DNA from: Betaproteobacteria bacterium HGW-Betaproteobacteria-16
GTDB lineage: Bacteria > Pseudomonadota > Gammaproteobacteria > Burkholderiales > Burkholderiaceae_C
Direction: 5' to 3'
DNA: 64,000 nt
NCBI GenBank assembly: GCA_002840835.1
Contig: PHCQ01000022.1
Span: forward strand, 1 to 64,000
Shown here piece by piece: positions 1 through 8,689 of the stretch. The translations under genes were made by a program, and so were the position numbers. How positions within the stretch are numbered: the first letter of the stretch is position 1; every line of letters starts with the position of its first letter. The notes below the pieces were generated by a model that worked only from the letters and a program-made list of their open reading frames with translations, was not told where the DNA came from and ran no database searches.

Positions 1-7
1 ACGAGCC

Positions 8-100
8 TTGACCCCGGCACTGGCTACACAGTTAGGGCTGCTTGGTTCCCCACCTGACCCGGTTGGCCGCTTCACCATGCGGGAAGGCCCGTCGGGGTCC
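8..100 (-). ncRNA. ffs: 4.5S signal recognition particle RNA
   Basis: Read on the minus strand, this stretch holds the hallmark SRP domain IV core GGTCAGGTGGGGAACC followed by AAGCAGCC, with a GGAA tetraloop on a G-C stem as in betaproteobacterial 4.5S RNAs. The ends pair: GACCCCG (99-93) with CGGGGTC (16-10), closing a hairpin of about 94 nt. A TACAAT -10 box lies just upstream (106-101, minus strand). The RNA binds Ffh and targets membrane proteins to the translocon. It is transcribed away from dnaX, a common arrangement in this group. Exact ends are uncertain by a few bases. Confidence 0.88.
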
Positions 101-235
101 ATTGTAGGCGATGGTCGACGCCCTTGTTGCCGTCGGTGCTTCCAAAGGGACGCAGGGCGCCCAGGGCAACGCTGAACAAGTCCCTCGTGGCGCGCTCATC
201 CCTGCTGCGGGCGGTCTGCGGCGCTGCAAATCCTC

Positions 236-255
236 GTGATACCGCCCGGTATCAC
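236..255. repeat. Perfect 20-bp inverted repeat upstream of dnaX
   Basis: GTGATACCG-CC-CGGTATCAC is a perfect 9+9 bp inverted repeat with a 2-bp centre, 88 bp before the dnaX start and about 130 bp behind the ffs promoter. There is no T-tract next to it, so it looks more like a protein-binding site or a short cruciform than a terminator. Function unknown. Confidence 0.6.
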
Positions 256-342
256 TGCGGTTTGAGACTTGCATCCCATCCCGCAGCCGGGCGCGCGCAT
301 CCACGGGGGGGGCTTGTTCAGGGTCGCCTTAGAATCCATCGC

Positions 343-2322
343 ATGTCTTACGTCGTCCTTGCCCGCAAGTACCGCCCGCGCAATTTCTCCGAAATGGTGG
401 GGCAGTCTCACGTGGTGCAAGCCCTGAGCAATGCCCTGACGACCCAGCGGCTGCACCACGCCTACCTTTTCACGGGCACCCGGGGGGTGGGTAAAACAAC
501 GGTGTCGCGCATTTTGGCCAAGTCGCTCAATTGCCTGGGCACGGACGGGCAGGGCGGCATCACCGCAGAGCCTTGCGGCGTGTGCCAGGCCTGCACCGAT
601 ATCGACAGCGGCCGCTTCGTGGACTACACCGAACTCGACGCCGCTTCCAATCGGGGTGTGGATGAGGTTCAAGCGCTGCTGGAGCAGGCGGTCTACAAGC
701 CGGTGCAGGGGCGCTTCAAGGTGTTCATGATCGACGAGGTTCACATGCTGACCAACACGGCGTTCAATGCCATGTTGAAAACGCTGGAGGAACCGCCCGA
801 ATACCTCAAATTCGTGCTGGCGACCACCGACCCGCAGAAGGTGCCCGTGACGGTGCTATCGCGTTGCCTCCAGTTCAACCTCCGTCCCATGGCACCCGAG
901 ACGGTGCTGGAACATCTGCAGCAGGTGCTGCAATCGGAGGCGGTTGAAGCCGACACGCCCTCGCTGCGCCTGCTGTCGCGCGCTGCACGGGGCTCCATGC
1001 GCGACGCTCTCTCGCTGACCGACCAGGCCATCGCCTTCGGTGGTGGCCGCCTTCAGGAAGCCACTGTTCGCCAGATGCTGGGTGCGGTGGATCGTTCCTA
1101 TGTGTTGCGGCTGATCGACGCGCTGGCCAGGGCGGATGGGGCGACGGTGGTGGACACCGTCGACACCATGCGTGTCAATGGTTTGAACGCGGCATCGGCA
1201 CTGGAAGAGATGACGGGCGTGCTCCAGCGCATGGCGGTGATGCAGGCGGTGCCGGGCAAGGGCGCAGAGCAGGATTTCGATGACCCTGATGCCGGAGAAA
1301 TGCTGCGGCTGGCTCAATTGCTGCCTGCGGACGAGACCCAGTTGCTGTACAGCCTCTGCCTGCATGGGCGGGGCGAGCTGGGACTAGCGCCGGATGAGTA
1401 CGCGGCACTGACCATGGTGTTGTTGCGGCTGCTGGCATTCAAGCCCGCATCGAATGTTTCGGCTGTACAACCGAACCTCGCGGAAAAAAAAACACTAAAA
1501 ACTGACGCGGGCGTGCCAGCGCCAAAGTTTGGTGCTGTCAGCCCTCAGCCAGTTGCCCCTGGCCCGGTTGTGGTGGCGGTCTCCCAGCCTGTGGTGCCGG
1601 GTGCTGTGCGGGCGTTCGCCCCCCCAGCTACTGGTGAGGAACCCGCTCCAATTGTTCAAGCCCAGAGCGCTGTATCCGTACCATCCTCCACGGAATCGGC
1701 CCGCTCAACGCCGGCCATCAACAGGCCCAGCGGCTCGCACCATGAAGACATCCGCCCGGATACCGAGGCGGACGACGACCCCCCGCCGTGGGACGAGATT
1801 GCACCTTCTGAACACACTGCGCAGGCCGCCCGGCAGGTGGTCTCGGTTCCTGTGCGCGACCCGGGTTTGTCTGAGCGTCTGGAACAGCGCCACACGCAAG
1901 AGGTGGAGCGACCAACGAACGGCGTTCAGCGCACGGCCGAAGGCGATTTCTGGTTCGACACCGTGATGGCAATGGCGCGAGCGGAGCTCATTTCTGCCTT
2001 GGTCCGTGAATTGGGGCTGCAATCACAGCTGGTGGCGCGAGATGCAGAACAATGGGTGCTGCGCGTGGAGCGGGAATCGCTCAACCAGGGAAACAATCGG
2101 GATCGGCTGGCAGCGGCGCTGAAGGTGCACGGGCATGATGTGCGCTTGGTGGTCGAAATCGGTCGGGTCCAGGACTCACCAGCCTTGCGCGTGGCGGAGG
2201 ATTTGCAACGGCGCCAGCAGGAAGCCGAGCGGGTGATCAGGGACGACCCCTTTGTTCAAATCATGATGCGTGACTTTGGCGGCAGAATCGTGCCTGGCAC
2301 GCTAAAGGCGATTGCGGTCTAG
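343..2322 (+). CDS. dnaX: DNA polymerase III subunits tau/gamma
   Basis: Clamp-loader ATPase, 659 aa. The ORF track opens at 124, but conserved homology begins at ATG 343 ([15 protein letters not shown]). Visible features: Walker A GTRGVGKT (about residues 45-52), zinc-binding cysteines C64, C78, C81 and C84, Walker B IDEVH (about 130-134), then the collar domain and a proline-rich linker (about 390-520). The C-terminal tau domain should bind the polymerase and DnaB. At codons 381-384 an A9 tract could divert expression to a truncated gamma form (see separate feature). It is followed by ybaB and recR in the same direction, the usual dnaX-ybaB-recR recombination/replication cluster. Confidence 0.96.
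   Translation: MSYVVLARKYRPRNFSEMVGQSHVVQALSNALTTQRLHHAYLFTGTRGVGKTTVSRILAKSLNCLGTDGQGGITAEPCGVCQACTDIDSGRFVDYTELDAASNRGVDEVQALLEQAVYKPVQGRFKVFMIDEVHMLTNTAFNAMLKTLEEPPEYLKFVLATTDPQKVPVTVLSRCLQFNLRPMAPETVLEHLQQVLQSEAVEADTPSLRLLSRAARGSMRDALSLTDQAIAFGGGRLQEATVRQMLGAVDRSYVLRLIDALARADGATVVDTVDTMRVNGLNAASALEEMTGVLQRMAVMQAVPGKGAEQDFDDPDAGEMLRLAQLLPADETQLLYSLCLHGRGELGLAPDEYAALTMVLLRLLAFKPASNVSAVQPNLAEKKTLKTDAGVPAPKFGAVSPQPVAPGPVVVAVSQPVVPGAVRAFAPPATGEEPAPIVQAQSAVSVPSSTESARSTPAINRPSGSHHEDIRPDTEADDDPPPWDEIAPSEHTAQAARQVVSVPVRDPGLSERLEQRHTQEVERPTNGVQRTAEGDFWFDTVMAMARAELISALVRELGLQSQLVARDAEQWVLRVERESLNQGNNRDRLAAALKVHGHDVRLVVEIGRVQDSPALRVAEDLQRRQQEAERVIRDDPFVQIMMRDFGGRIVPGTLKAIAV
1484..1492 (+). other. A9 slippage tract at the tau/gamma boundary
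   Basis: Nine consecutive A residues read in frame as (G)AA AAA AAA A(CA), codons 381-384 of dnaX. Gaining one A leads to AAC ACT AAA AAC TGA; losing one leads to CAC TAA. Both alternative frames therefore stop within five codons, giving products of about 384-387 aa that end just after clamp-loader domain III. Long A-runs at this place drive transcriptional or ribosomal slippage in other dnaX genes (for example Thermus). That it does so here is inference. Confidence 0.65.
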
Positions 2323-2383
2323 CAGCCCCTGCGCTGCATGCCCATGCCCTTACTTTTTTTCACTCAAGATTCAGGAAACTCAC

Positions 2384-2716
2384 ATGTTCAACAAAGGACA
2401 ACTCGCCGGCCTCATGAAGCAGGCACAGGCCATGCAGGACAACCTGAAGAAGGCCCAGGACGAACTGGCCTTCATCGAGGTCACGGGTGAGTCCGGCGCT
2501 GGCCTGGTCAAGGTGCTTATGACCTGCAAGCACGACGTCAAGCGCGTGACCATCGACCCCAGCCTGCTGGCGGACGACAAAGACATGCTGGAAGACCTGG
2601 TGGCGGCGGCTTTCAACGCGGCCGTGCGCAAGGCCGAAGAAACCTCACAAGAAAAGATGGGCAAACTCACGGCCGGCATGCCGGGCTTGCCAGGCGGGAT
2701 GAAGTTTCCCTTTTGA
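2384..2716 (+). CDS. ybaB: YbaB/EbfC family nucleoid-associated protein
   Basis: 110-aa small DNA-binding protein. ATG 2384 is preceded by AGGAAA and gives the family N-terminus [18 protein letters not shown]; the 24 extra residues in the ORF track are upstream read-through. It has the typical Met/Gly-rich C-terminus ([13 protein letters not shown]). Family members form dimers that bind DNA and are nearly always between dnaX and recR, as here (62 bp after dnaX, 33 bp before recR). The exact cellular role is not settled in the family. Confidence 0.94.
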   Translation: MFNKGQLAGLMKQAQAMQDNLKKAQDELAFIEVTGESGAGLVKVLMTCKHDVKRVTIDPSLLADDKDMLEDLVAAAFNAAVRKAEETSQEKMGKLTAGMPGLPGGMKFPF

Positions 2717-2749
2717 TCCCCAGCCCTGTGAGTTGCCTGCGCCGCATGG

Positions 2750-3364
2750 ATGGTCGCCGTGGCTGAGGCGCACTCGCTCGAGCTGTTGGTGCAGGCTTTG
2801 CGCAAGTTGCCCGGTGTGGGCGTGAAGTCGGCCCAGCGCATGGCTTTTCACCTGCTGCAGCATGACCGACAGGGCGCGCTGCAGCTGGCCACAGCCCTGC
2901 AGCATGCCTGCAAACATGTGGGGCACTGCCTTCTGTGCCACACCTTCACTGAAGAAGAAATCTGCCCGACCTGTCGTGACCCCAGGCGCGACCGCAGTCT
3001 GCTGTGTGTACTGGAAAACCCGGCGGATCAGGCGGCACTTGAGAGAACCGGTGCCTACAAGGGGCTCTACTTTGTTCTCATGGGCAAGCTCAGCCCGCTT
3101 GATGGCGTGGGCCCCAAAGAAATCGGCATGCAGAAGCTGCTGGAGCGGGTTGACACGCTGGTCGACGGCGTGCGGGAGGTGCGAGAAGTCATTCTCGCCA
3201 CCAACTTCACCGCCGAAGGCGAGACCACTTCCCATGTGATTTCTCAGGCACTCAAGGCGCGAGGCGTGCAGGTGACCCGGCTTGCGCGTGGCGTGCCGGT
3301 GGGCAGCGAGCTTGAGTACGTGGACCTGGGCACCATTGCCCATGCCTTGGTCGACAGACGCTGA
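2750..3364 (+). CDS. recR: Recombination mediator RecR
   Basis: 204-aa RecFOR-pathway protein that helps load RecA on gapped DNA. The N-terminal helix-hairpin-helix segment is [18 protein letters not shown] zinc finger with four cysteines follows ([16 protein letters not shown]), then a Toprim domain ([14 protein letters not shown] through [12 protein letters not shown]) and the C-terminal Walker-like segment. Length is normal for the family. ATG 2750 is used; a GTG seven bases further on is out of frame. It is the last gene of the dnaX-ybaB-recR group; no clear terminator is seen in the 160 bp that follow. Confidence 0.95.
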   Translation: MVAVAEAHSLELLVQALRKLPGVGVKSAQRMAFHLLQHDRQGALQLATALQHACKHVGHCLLCHTFTEEEICPTCRDPRRDRSLLCVLENPADQAALERTGAYKGLYFVLMGKLSPLDGVGPKEIGMQKLLERVDTLVDGVREVREVILATNFTAEGETTSHVISQALKARGVQVTRLARGVPVGSELEYVDLGTIAHALVDRR

Positions 3365-3527
3365 ATTTTCACCAGCTCACCTCCGCTTTGCCCGTTTGGG
3401 TGGTGTTGCTTACTTTTGCTTGCGGGTCAGGTCGGTGAAAACCCGCTTGGGATAGGTCCCGATGCGCTTGCCTGCGCGCGCCACTAAGCTGACTTCCAGA
3501 TCAAGAAGTGTGTGAAGGGATGCTGGC

Positions 3528-4562
3528 ATGTGGAATCGACGGGGCTTGCTGGGGGCGGGCGTGACGCTGCTGGGCGCCGGCATGCCGGCGGCCTGGTCGC
3601 AGACTGCATCAGCGCCCGCCAAAGTGGTCATTGCTGTCGAGCAGAAAGCCTCTTTTTGCTACCTGCCGCTGACCATTGCCGACCGCAAGGGCTTCTTTGC
3701 GCAGGAAGGCCTCGACGTGACGGTGCGCGAGCTGCCAGACCCCGGTGAGGCCCTGAACGCGGTGCGGTCCGGTGCCGCTCAGGTGCTGTCAGGCCCTTAC
3801 CTCGCTACCATCAGCCAACAGATCAGGGGCCATTCCCAAACGGCATTTGTGCTACAGGGTCGTGCGCCTCAAATGGTGCTGGGTGTATCGCTCAAGGCGA
3901 TGTCGCACTACCGGGAGTTGCGTGACCTGAGAGGTCGCCGCATCGGCGTGATGGCCGAGGGTTCTGCGTCCGACCGCATCGCCCGGTTGATGCTGGCGCG
4001 TGTTGGACTGTTGGTAAGGAACGAGGTGCAGTTCGTCCGGCTCGCCACGTCCACCGAAGCGGTCACCGCTTTCCATTCAGGCGGTATCGATGCCATTTGC
4101 TACAACGACCCGACGATCACGCAGTTGGAGCAAAGCGGTGCGCTTCGTGTGATCGCCGATACGCGCACGGTGCGAGGCTGTGCAGAGGTTTTTGGTGGCC
4201 CCATGCCGGCGGGCTGTCTGAGCGCGCCCTCCGAGTTTGTGGCCGGGCAGGCCAAAATTTGCCAGTCGCTGACCGACGCGGTGGTACATGGTCTGAAATG
4301 GCTGCAGACGGCCGGGCCCTCCGACATCATCAAGACATTGCCCGAACACTTTTTTCTGGGTGATCGGGCACTCTACCTGGCGGCCTTCAGCCGTGCCCGC
4401 GAAGCCTGGACGCCCGATGGCATGATGCCGACCACCGGGCCCCGAACCGCCGCCGACATGCTGACAAGGTTCGACACGACGGGTGCCGTGGAGCGTGTGG
4501 ATCTGGCGCGCACTTTCACCAACGACTTCGCGCGCAAGGCCAAGGCACGTTTCAAGGCCTGA
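3528..4562 (+). CDS. NMT1/SsuA-type ABC substrate-binding protein, orphan
   Basis: 344 aa. N-terminus MWNRRGLLGAGVTLLGAGMPAAWSQ is an export signal with a twin Arg and Ala-rich cleavage region, possibly Tat. The mature part begins KVVIAVEQKASFCYLPLTIADRKGFFAQEGLDV, the pattern of NMT1/THI5/SsuA/TauA periplasmic binding proteins that feed thiamine-precursor, nitrate or sulfonate importers. No permease or ATPase gene is adjacent, so the ligand cannot be inferred and it may serve a distant transporter. It converges on mltD (53 bp between stops). Family call is solid, ligand unknown. Confidence 0.85.
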   Translation: MWNRRGLLGAGVTLLGAGMPAAWSQTASAPAKVVIAVEQKASFCYLPLTIADRKGFFAQEGLDVTVRELPDPGEALNAVRSGAAQVLSGPYLATISQQIRGHSQTAFVLQGRAPQMVLGVSLKAMSHYRELRDLRGRRIGVMAEGSASDRIARLMLARVGLLVRNEVQFVRLATSTEAVTAFHSGGIDAICYNDPTITQLEQSGALRVIADTRTVRGCAEVFGGPMPAGCLSAPSEFVAGQAKICQSLTDAVVHGLKWLQTAGPSDIIKTLPEHFFLGDRALYLAAFSRAREAWTPDGMMPTTGPRTAADMLTRFDTTGAVERVDLARTFTNDFARKAKARFKA

Positions 4563-4615
4563 CTGTACAGGCAGGCTCTGGTGCCACAGCAGCCATGCAG
4601 GCTGCAGCAAAGGCG

Positions 4616-6271
4616 TCAGCCGGGTGGCCGCTTGCTGCTGGACGAGGGCTTGCCGCCCGCTTTGTTCGCTGGCGCTTTTGCTGGAGACTTGGCTGAGCGA
4701 ACCGGCTTTTTGGCCGTGGTCCGGGCTGGCGCCTTTTTGGATGAAGCGGACACCTTGGCCGCGGTCTTCGCGGCGCCACCGCGATGAGGCAGCATCAGGG
4801 TGATTTGCTGTCCCACCTTCAGTCTGGCGTTAACCGCGAGCTTGTTCCACCCTGCCACGCTCACCGGGCTCACGCCGTAGCGTCTGGCCAGCTTTGTCAG
4901 GGTGTCACCCTTGCGGACGCGAACCACCGTGCGCCGCCCCGCTGACTCTGGCTGCAGCGTGAGATGGCCGTTGTCTGCGACGTGGGTCGGCACGTCGCCA
5001 TTGCGTTGCGCCGTGCGAGGCACCAGAAGGCTGGATCCCGCGCGCACCATCATGCGTGGCGGTATCGAATTGACCCGTCGCAGTTCGGCTTCGCTCATGC
5101 CCACCTGGCTCGCTGCCTGCGCGGGTGACATGGTCCTGGGAACGACCCACGCGGTCCAGGTGGCCAGCGGACCCGTGTGGGTCTTCAAGCGACTCTCAAA
5201 GATGGCTGCGTTGTCCCAGGGCAGGAGAATGTTGGGTGTGCCTGCTGCCATCACCACAGGCCGGTTCAGGGAAGGGTTGAGCGCCCTGAAATCATCGATC
5301 TCGACCTCGGCCAGATTGGCAATGACATCCACGTCCATGTCGCGATCGATGGTGACGGTGTCAAAGAAGGGGTGGTTTCCGATGGGTGGCAGTTCGACAC
5401 CAAAGTTCTTCGGGTCCGCCACGATGTTCTTCACCGCCTGCAGTTTGGGTACGTACTCGCGGGTTTCGTACGGCATCGAGAGGTCGGTGTAGCCGGCTGG
5501 CAAGCCTTCTTTCGTATTGCGCGTGATGGCCCGGTTGACGTTGCCCTGGCCCCAGTTGTAGGCGGCGAGCGCCAGGTGCCAGTCACCGAACCGCCGGTGC
5601 AACTGCTCCAGGTAATCGAGCGCGGCACGGGTGGATGCCAGGACGTCACGACGGTCGTCACGGAAGGCGTTTTGCTTGAGGTCGAACGATTGTCCGGTGG
5701 CGGGCATGAACTGCCACATGCCGGCCGCACGTGCGCTGGAAACTGCGCGTGGGTTGAACGCGCTTTCGATGAACGGCAACAAAGCCAGTTCCATCGGCAA
5801 GTCACGCCGCTCAATTTCTTCAACGATGTGAAAGAGGTATTTCCGCGATCGGTCGGTCATGCGGAAGATGTAGTCGGGTCGGCTGGCGTACCACTGCTCG
5901 CGGTCATTCACGAGCGGGTTCTGCAAATCGTCCAGGGCGAAGCCGCGGCGAATGCGGTCCCAGATGTCGGCGGGTGCCGCCAGCGCCAGCACGGGAGGCG
6001 TCTCACCCACAGCCACGCCGATTTCACTGAGTGGGGCGCCATACACGACCGGTGCCAACGGTTGTGGCGGCGTGCCGCTCGTCACGGGTGTCGCCGTCGA
6101 GGCTTCCGTGGTCGTGCTTGATGTGGGAACGGTGCTGCACCCTGCCAACCAGAGCGACAAGACCACGGCCATCGCCACAGGCCAGGTCTTCTGAGGGCGT
6201 GGCGCCACAGGCGATGAAGGAATCGAAGGAGATGGCGAGCCAGTGAAGGGGGCAGGGGAGACAGAGGGCAT
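4616..6271 (-). CDS. mltD: Membrane-bound lytic murein transglycosylase D with LysM
   Basis: 551 aa from an ATG that overlaps the gloB stop as TGATG, implying translational coupling; an ATG 18 bases upstream inside gloB is the alternative. A hydrophobic segment ending LWLAGCS is a lipoprotein signal (lipobox LAGC). The SLT domain carries the catalytic Glu in LLPFIESAFNPRAVSSARAAGMWQFM-type sequence. Two LysM-like regions follow (about 380-430 and 455-500, the latter VRVRKGDTLTKLARRYGVS). The C-terminal 50 residues are Lys/Ala/Pro/Ser-rich and low in complexity. It cleaves peptidoglycan glycan strands, probably from the outer membrane. Confidence 0.92.
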   Translation of the reverse strand: MPSVSPAPFTGSPSPSIPSSPVAPRPQKTWPVAMAVVLSLWLAGCSTVPTSSTTTEASTATPVTSGTPPQPLAPVVYGAPLSEIGVAVGETPPVLALAAPADIWDRIRRGFALDDLQNPLVNDREQWYASRPDYIFRMTDRSRKYLFHIVEEIERRDLPMELALLPFIESAFNPRAVSSARAAGMWQFMPATGQSFDLKQNAFRDDRRDVLASTRAALDYLEQLHRRFGDWHLALAAYNWGQGNVNRAITRNTKEGLPAGYTDLSMPYETREYVPKLQAVKNIVADPKNFGVELPPIGNHPFFDTVTIDRDMDVDVIANLAEVEIDDFRALNPSLNRPVVMAAGTPNILLPWDNAAIFESRLKTHTGPLATWTAWVVPRTMSPAQAASQVGMSEAELRRVNSIPPRMMVRAGSSLLVPRTAQRNGDVPTHVADNGHLTLQPESAGRRTVVRVRKGDTLTKLARRYGVSPVSVAGWNKLAVNARLKVGQQITLMLPHRGGAAKTAAKVSASSKKAPARTTAKKPVRSAKSPAKAPANKAGGKPSSSSKRPPG

Positions 6272-7041
6272 CAAAATCGGTTTTTCCATTCGCGTAGCGC
6301 TGCAAACACGGCCACCGGATCGTTGCTGGCAGCACCTGCGTGTGCACGTGCTGCCCGGGCCACCGTGTCCTGCGCGGTGCGCAGAAAGGGATTGATCCGT
6401 TTTTCAAGACCGATAGAGCTGGGCAAAGTCACTAAGTTCTGCTCGCGCAGACTTTTACAGTGGGCCGTGTGCTGAGTGAGATCCATGTTGTCGGGCTCAA
6501 CGGCCAACGCGAAGCGCAGGTTCGACAAGGTGTATTCGTGGGTGCAGCAGACACGGGTGGCATCTGGCAGGCGTGAAAGCTGTTCCAGAGACTTCAGCAT
6601 CTGCGCCGGGGTTCCTTCGAACAGGCGGCCGCATCCGCCTGAAAACAACGTGTCACCGCAAAACACCAGTGGCTCGCCATCGATGTCTTCGCAGTAATAG
6701 GCAATGTGCCCTGCTGTGTGGCCGGGCACTTCGAGCACGTGAAATGTCAGACCCAGCACCTCGACGGTGTGCCCGGCACCCAGGCGCTTGAGCGGCTCGG
6801 GCATCTTTTCATTCAGCGGGCCAAAGACCTTGGCTCCAGTGGCGTTCCGAAGGGCGTCAACGCCGCCCGTGTGGTCGGGGTGATGGTGCGTGATCAGGAT
6901 GGTGTCGAGAACAACGCCGTGTTCTTCCAGCCAGGCCAGGACCGCTGTGGGCTCACCCGGATCAACCACCAAGGCACGCTCGTGGTTGTGGAGGAGCCAG
7001 ATGTAGTTGTCGGAAAAGACGGGAAGTGGGATGAGTTCCAT
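6271..7041 (-). CDS. gloB: Hydroxyacylglutathione hydrolase (glyoxalase II)
   Basis: 256 aa from ATG 7041 (MELIPLPVFSDNYIWLL); the 120 extra residues in the ORF track do not fit the family. Metallo-beta-lactamase fold with the binuclear metal site THHHPDHTGG (residues 51-60), FCGDTLFSGGCGRLFEG and CTHEYTLSNL. It hydrolyses S-D-lactoylglutathione to lactate and glutathione, completing methylglyoxal detoxification. It is divergent from a methyltransferase gene (102 bp apart) and coupled to mltD downstream. The gloB/methyltransferase/rnhA neighbourhood is conserved in proteobacteria. Confidence 0.95.
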   Translation of the reverse strand: MELIPLPVFSDNYIWLLHNHERALVVDPGEPTAVLAWLEEHGVVLDTILITHHHPDHTGGVDALRNATGAKVFGPLNEKMPEPLKRLGAGHTVEVLGLTFHVLEVPGHTAGHIAYYCEDIDGEPLVFCGDTLFSGGCGRLFEGTPAQMLKSLEQLSRLPDATRVCCTHEYTLSNLRFALAVEPDNMDLTQHTAHCKSLREQNLVTLPSSIGLEKRINPFLRTAQDTVARAARAHAGAASNDPVAVFAALREWKNRF

Positions 7042-7143
7042 TCGGCGGGGGGCTGGGACGTGTAGAGTTCGGCACATCAAGCCCGCAGCCGAGCGATTCA
7101 GACGAAGGAGGCGGGATCTTCCATTGCCTGCGCACCACAAGCC

Positions 7144-7980
7144 ATGTCTGCACAAATTATAGGCCTGCCAGAGTGGTTGCAGACCCCTCCAGGCCAGTAT
7201 CTCCTCGAATGGGAGCAAGCCCAGTTCGACCTCGCGGTGGCCGACCTGTTCGGGTACAACGCCTTGCAACTGGGTTTGCCGGAATTGTGGACGTTGAAGA
7301 CGAACCGCATGCCACACCGCTGGCTGGCCCTGCCCGAAGAAGCCGTGGCGTCTGAGGGAACGCTGCAGCAGCGGCCTGCGGACGCGCAGGCATTGAATCA
7401 ATCTGGCGCAGGCGATCCACTTCGACCACGAGTGGCACTGGTCACGGACTCAGCAGCGCTGCCATTTCCTGCGGACAGTCTGGACCTGGTGGTGCTCCCC
7501 CACACCCTGGAAATGAGTGCCGATCCCCACCACGTCTTGCGTGAAGTGGAGCGGGTGCTGGTGCCTGAAGGCCGGGTGGTGATTTCCGGATTGAACCCGG
7601 CCAGTCTCTGGGGGCTGCGACAGGGGCGTGGTCACATGGCCGGTCGCCTGGGGGTGTCCGCACTCGGTGCCTCCCGGCTTTACCTTCCCGAAGTGGGCGA
7701 TTTCATCGGGCCCTGGCGCCTGCGCGACTGGCTTCGCCTGCTGAGTTTTGAAGTAGAGTCTGACCGCTATGGCTGCTACCGGCCTGCGGTGCGTACCGAA
7801 AAATGGTTGCAGAGAAACGCCTGGCTGGATCGGGCCGGGGCGAAATGGTGGCCGGTGTTCGGCGCTGTCTATTTCGTGGTGGCCGTCAAACGTGTGCGCG
7901 GCATGCGCCTGCTCGGCCCCGCCTGGAAGCCGCGTCGGGCGACCTCGTCGGCACCTGTCCCTGCGGTCAATCGGCACTAG
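7144..7980 (+). CDS. Class I SAM-dependent methyltransferase, YafS-like
   Basis: 278 aa. The central part resembles the Methyltransf_11 fold: TDSAALPFPADSLDLVVLPHTLEMSADPHHVLREVERVLVPEGRVVISGLNP. The N-terminal glycine-rich SAM loop is weakly conserved (LAVADLFGYNALQLGLPEL). A hydrophobic stretch near the C-terminus (WPVFGAVYFVVAVKR) may contact membrane. The gene lies between gloB and rnhA, the same place as E. coli yafS; the substrate is unknown. An intrinsic terminator follows 24 bp after its stop. Confidence 0.8.
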   Translation: MSAQIIGLPEWLQTPPGQYLLEWEQAQFDLAVADLFGYNALQLGLPELWTLKTNRMPHRWLALPEEAVASEGTLQQRPADAQALNQSGAGDPLRPRVALVTDSAALPFPADSLDLVVLPHTLEMSADPHHVLREVERVLVPEGRVVISGLNPASLWGLRQGRGHMAGRLGVSALGASRLYLPEVGDFIGPWRLRDWLRLLSFEVESDRYGCYRPAVRTEKWLQRNAWLDRAGAKWWPVFGAVYFVVAVKRVRGMRLLGPAWKPRRATSSAPVPAVNRH

Positions 7981-8004
7981 ACGCTGCAGCACACTGTCTC
8001 TCTT

Positions 8005-8032
8005 GGCCGGTTTGTTGACCGGCCTTTTCTTT
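8005..8032 (+). terminator. Intrinsic terminator after the methyltransferase gene
   Basis: GGCCGG-TTTGTTGA-CCGGCC forms a perfect 6-bp GC stem with an 8-nt loop and is followed by TTTTCTTT. It ends directly before the rnhA translation start region, so rnhA probably depends on read-through or on a promoter inside the upstream gene. Confidence 0.75.
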
Positions 8033-8051
8033 GATGTCTGGAGTTTGCGTT

Positions 8052-8486
8052 TTGAATCAAGTGGTGATCTACACCGATGGCGCCTGCAAAGGCAATCCCG
8101 GGCCGGGTGGCTGGGGTGTCTACCTCAAGTCTGGGAGCTTCGAAAAAGAGTTGTGGGGAGGCGAGCGAGTGACCACGAACAACCGCATGGAGTTGATGGC
8201 TGTGATCGAAGCGTTGACTGCGCTGAAACGACCCTGCAGGGTAGCTTTGTATCTGGACAGCGAATACGTGCGCAAGGGCATCACCGAATGGATTCATGGA
8301 TGGAAGGTGAAAGGCTGGAAGACCGCTGCGAAGCAACCCGTGAAGAACGCCGATTTGTGGCAGCGCCTGGATGCGCTGGTGCACGGCGGCGTGCACCAGA
8401 TCGAGTGGCATTGGGTCAAGGGGCACGCGGGTGACCCCGGCAACGAGCGGGCGGACGCGCTGGCCAATCGAGGTGTGCCTCTGTAG
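8052..8486 (+). CDS. rnhA: Ribonuclease HI
   Basis: 144 aa from TTG 8052 ([20 protein letters not shown]). This start has a GGAG Shine-Dalgarno 8 nt upstream, while ATG 8034 and the ORF-track start at 8031 have none and sit on the terminator T-tract. The catalytic DEDD set is visible: Asp in YTDGACKG, Glu in [13 protein letters not shown], Asp in LYLDSEYV and Asp in ERADALAN. It cleaves RNA in RNA-DNA hybrids. Length matches family members of about 145-155 aa. The enzyme call is certain; only the start codon is debatable. Confidence 0.95.
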   Translation: MNQVVIYTDGACKGNPGPGGWGVYLKSGSFEKELWGGERVTTNNRMELMAVIEALTALKRPCRVALYLDSEYVRKGITEWIHGWKVKGWKTAAKQPVKNADLWQRLDALVHGGVHQIEWHWVKGHAGDPGNERADALANRGVPL

Positions 8487-8689
8487 CTTTGCGCGAGGCC
8501 AGCCTGTTTCTTGCTGCCGCCGGTCGCCATCGGGGACATTGAGAGGACGGAGAGGGCACAACCTGCGGTCGTGCGGGGTTGGAAGGAACTTGTCCGGAAG
8601 TTTGCCCTCATCCTTGCTACATTTCGTTGCTTACCCTGGCGGCCCAAGCGTGGCTGCCCGGTCTCCCTCCGTCTTGAGCAGTTGAACCC

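Noticed and set aside
1529-1966. 145-codon plus-frame ORF within dnaX
   Set aside because: Out-of-frame reading of the dnaX linker; it is not the frame entered after the A9 tract in either direction before a stop, so it is not a frameshift product.
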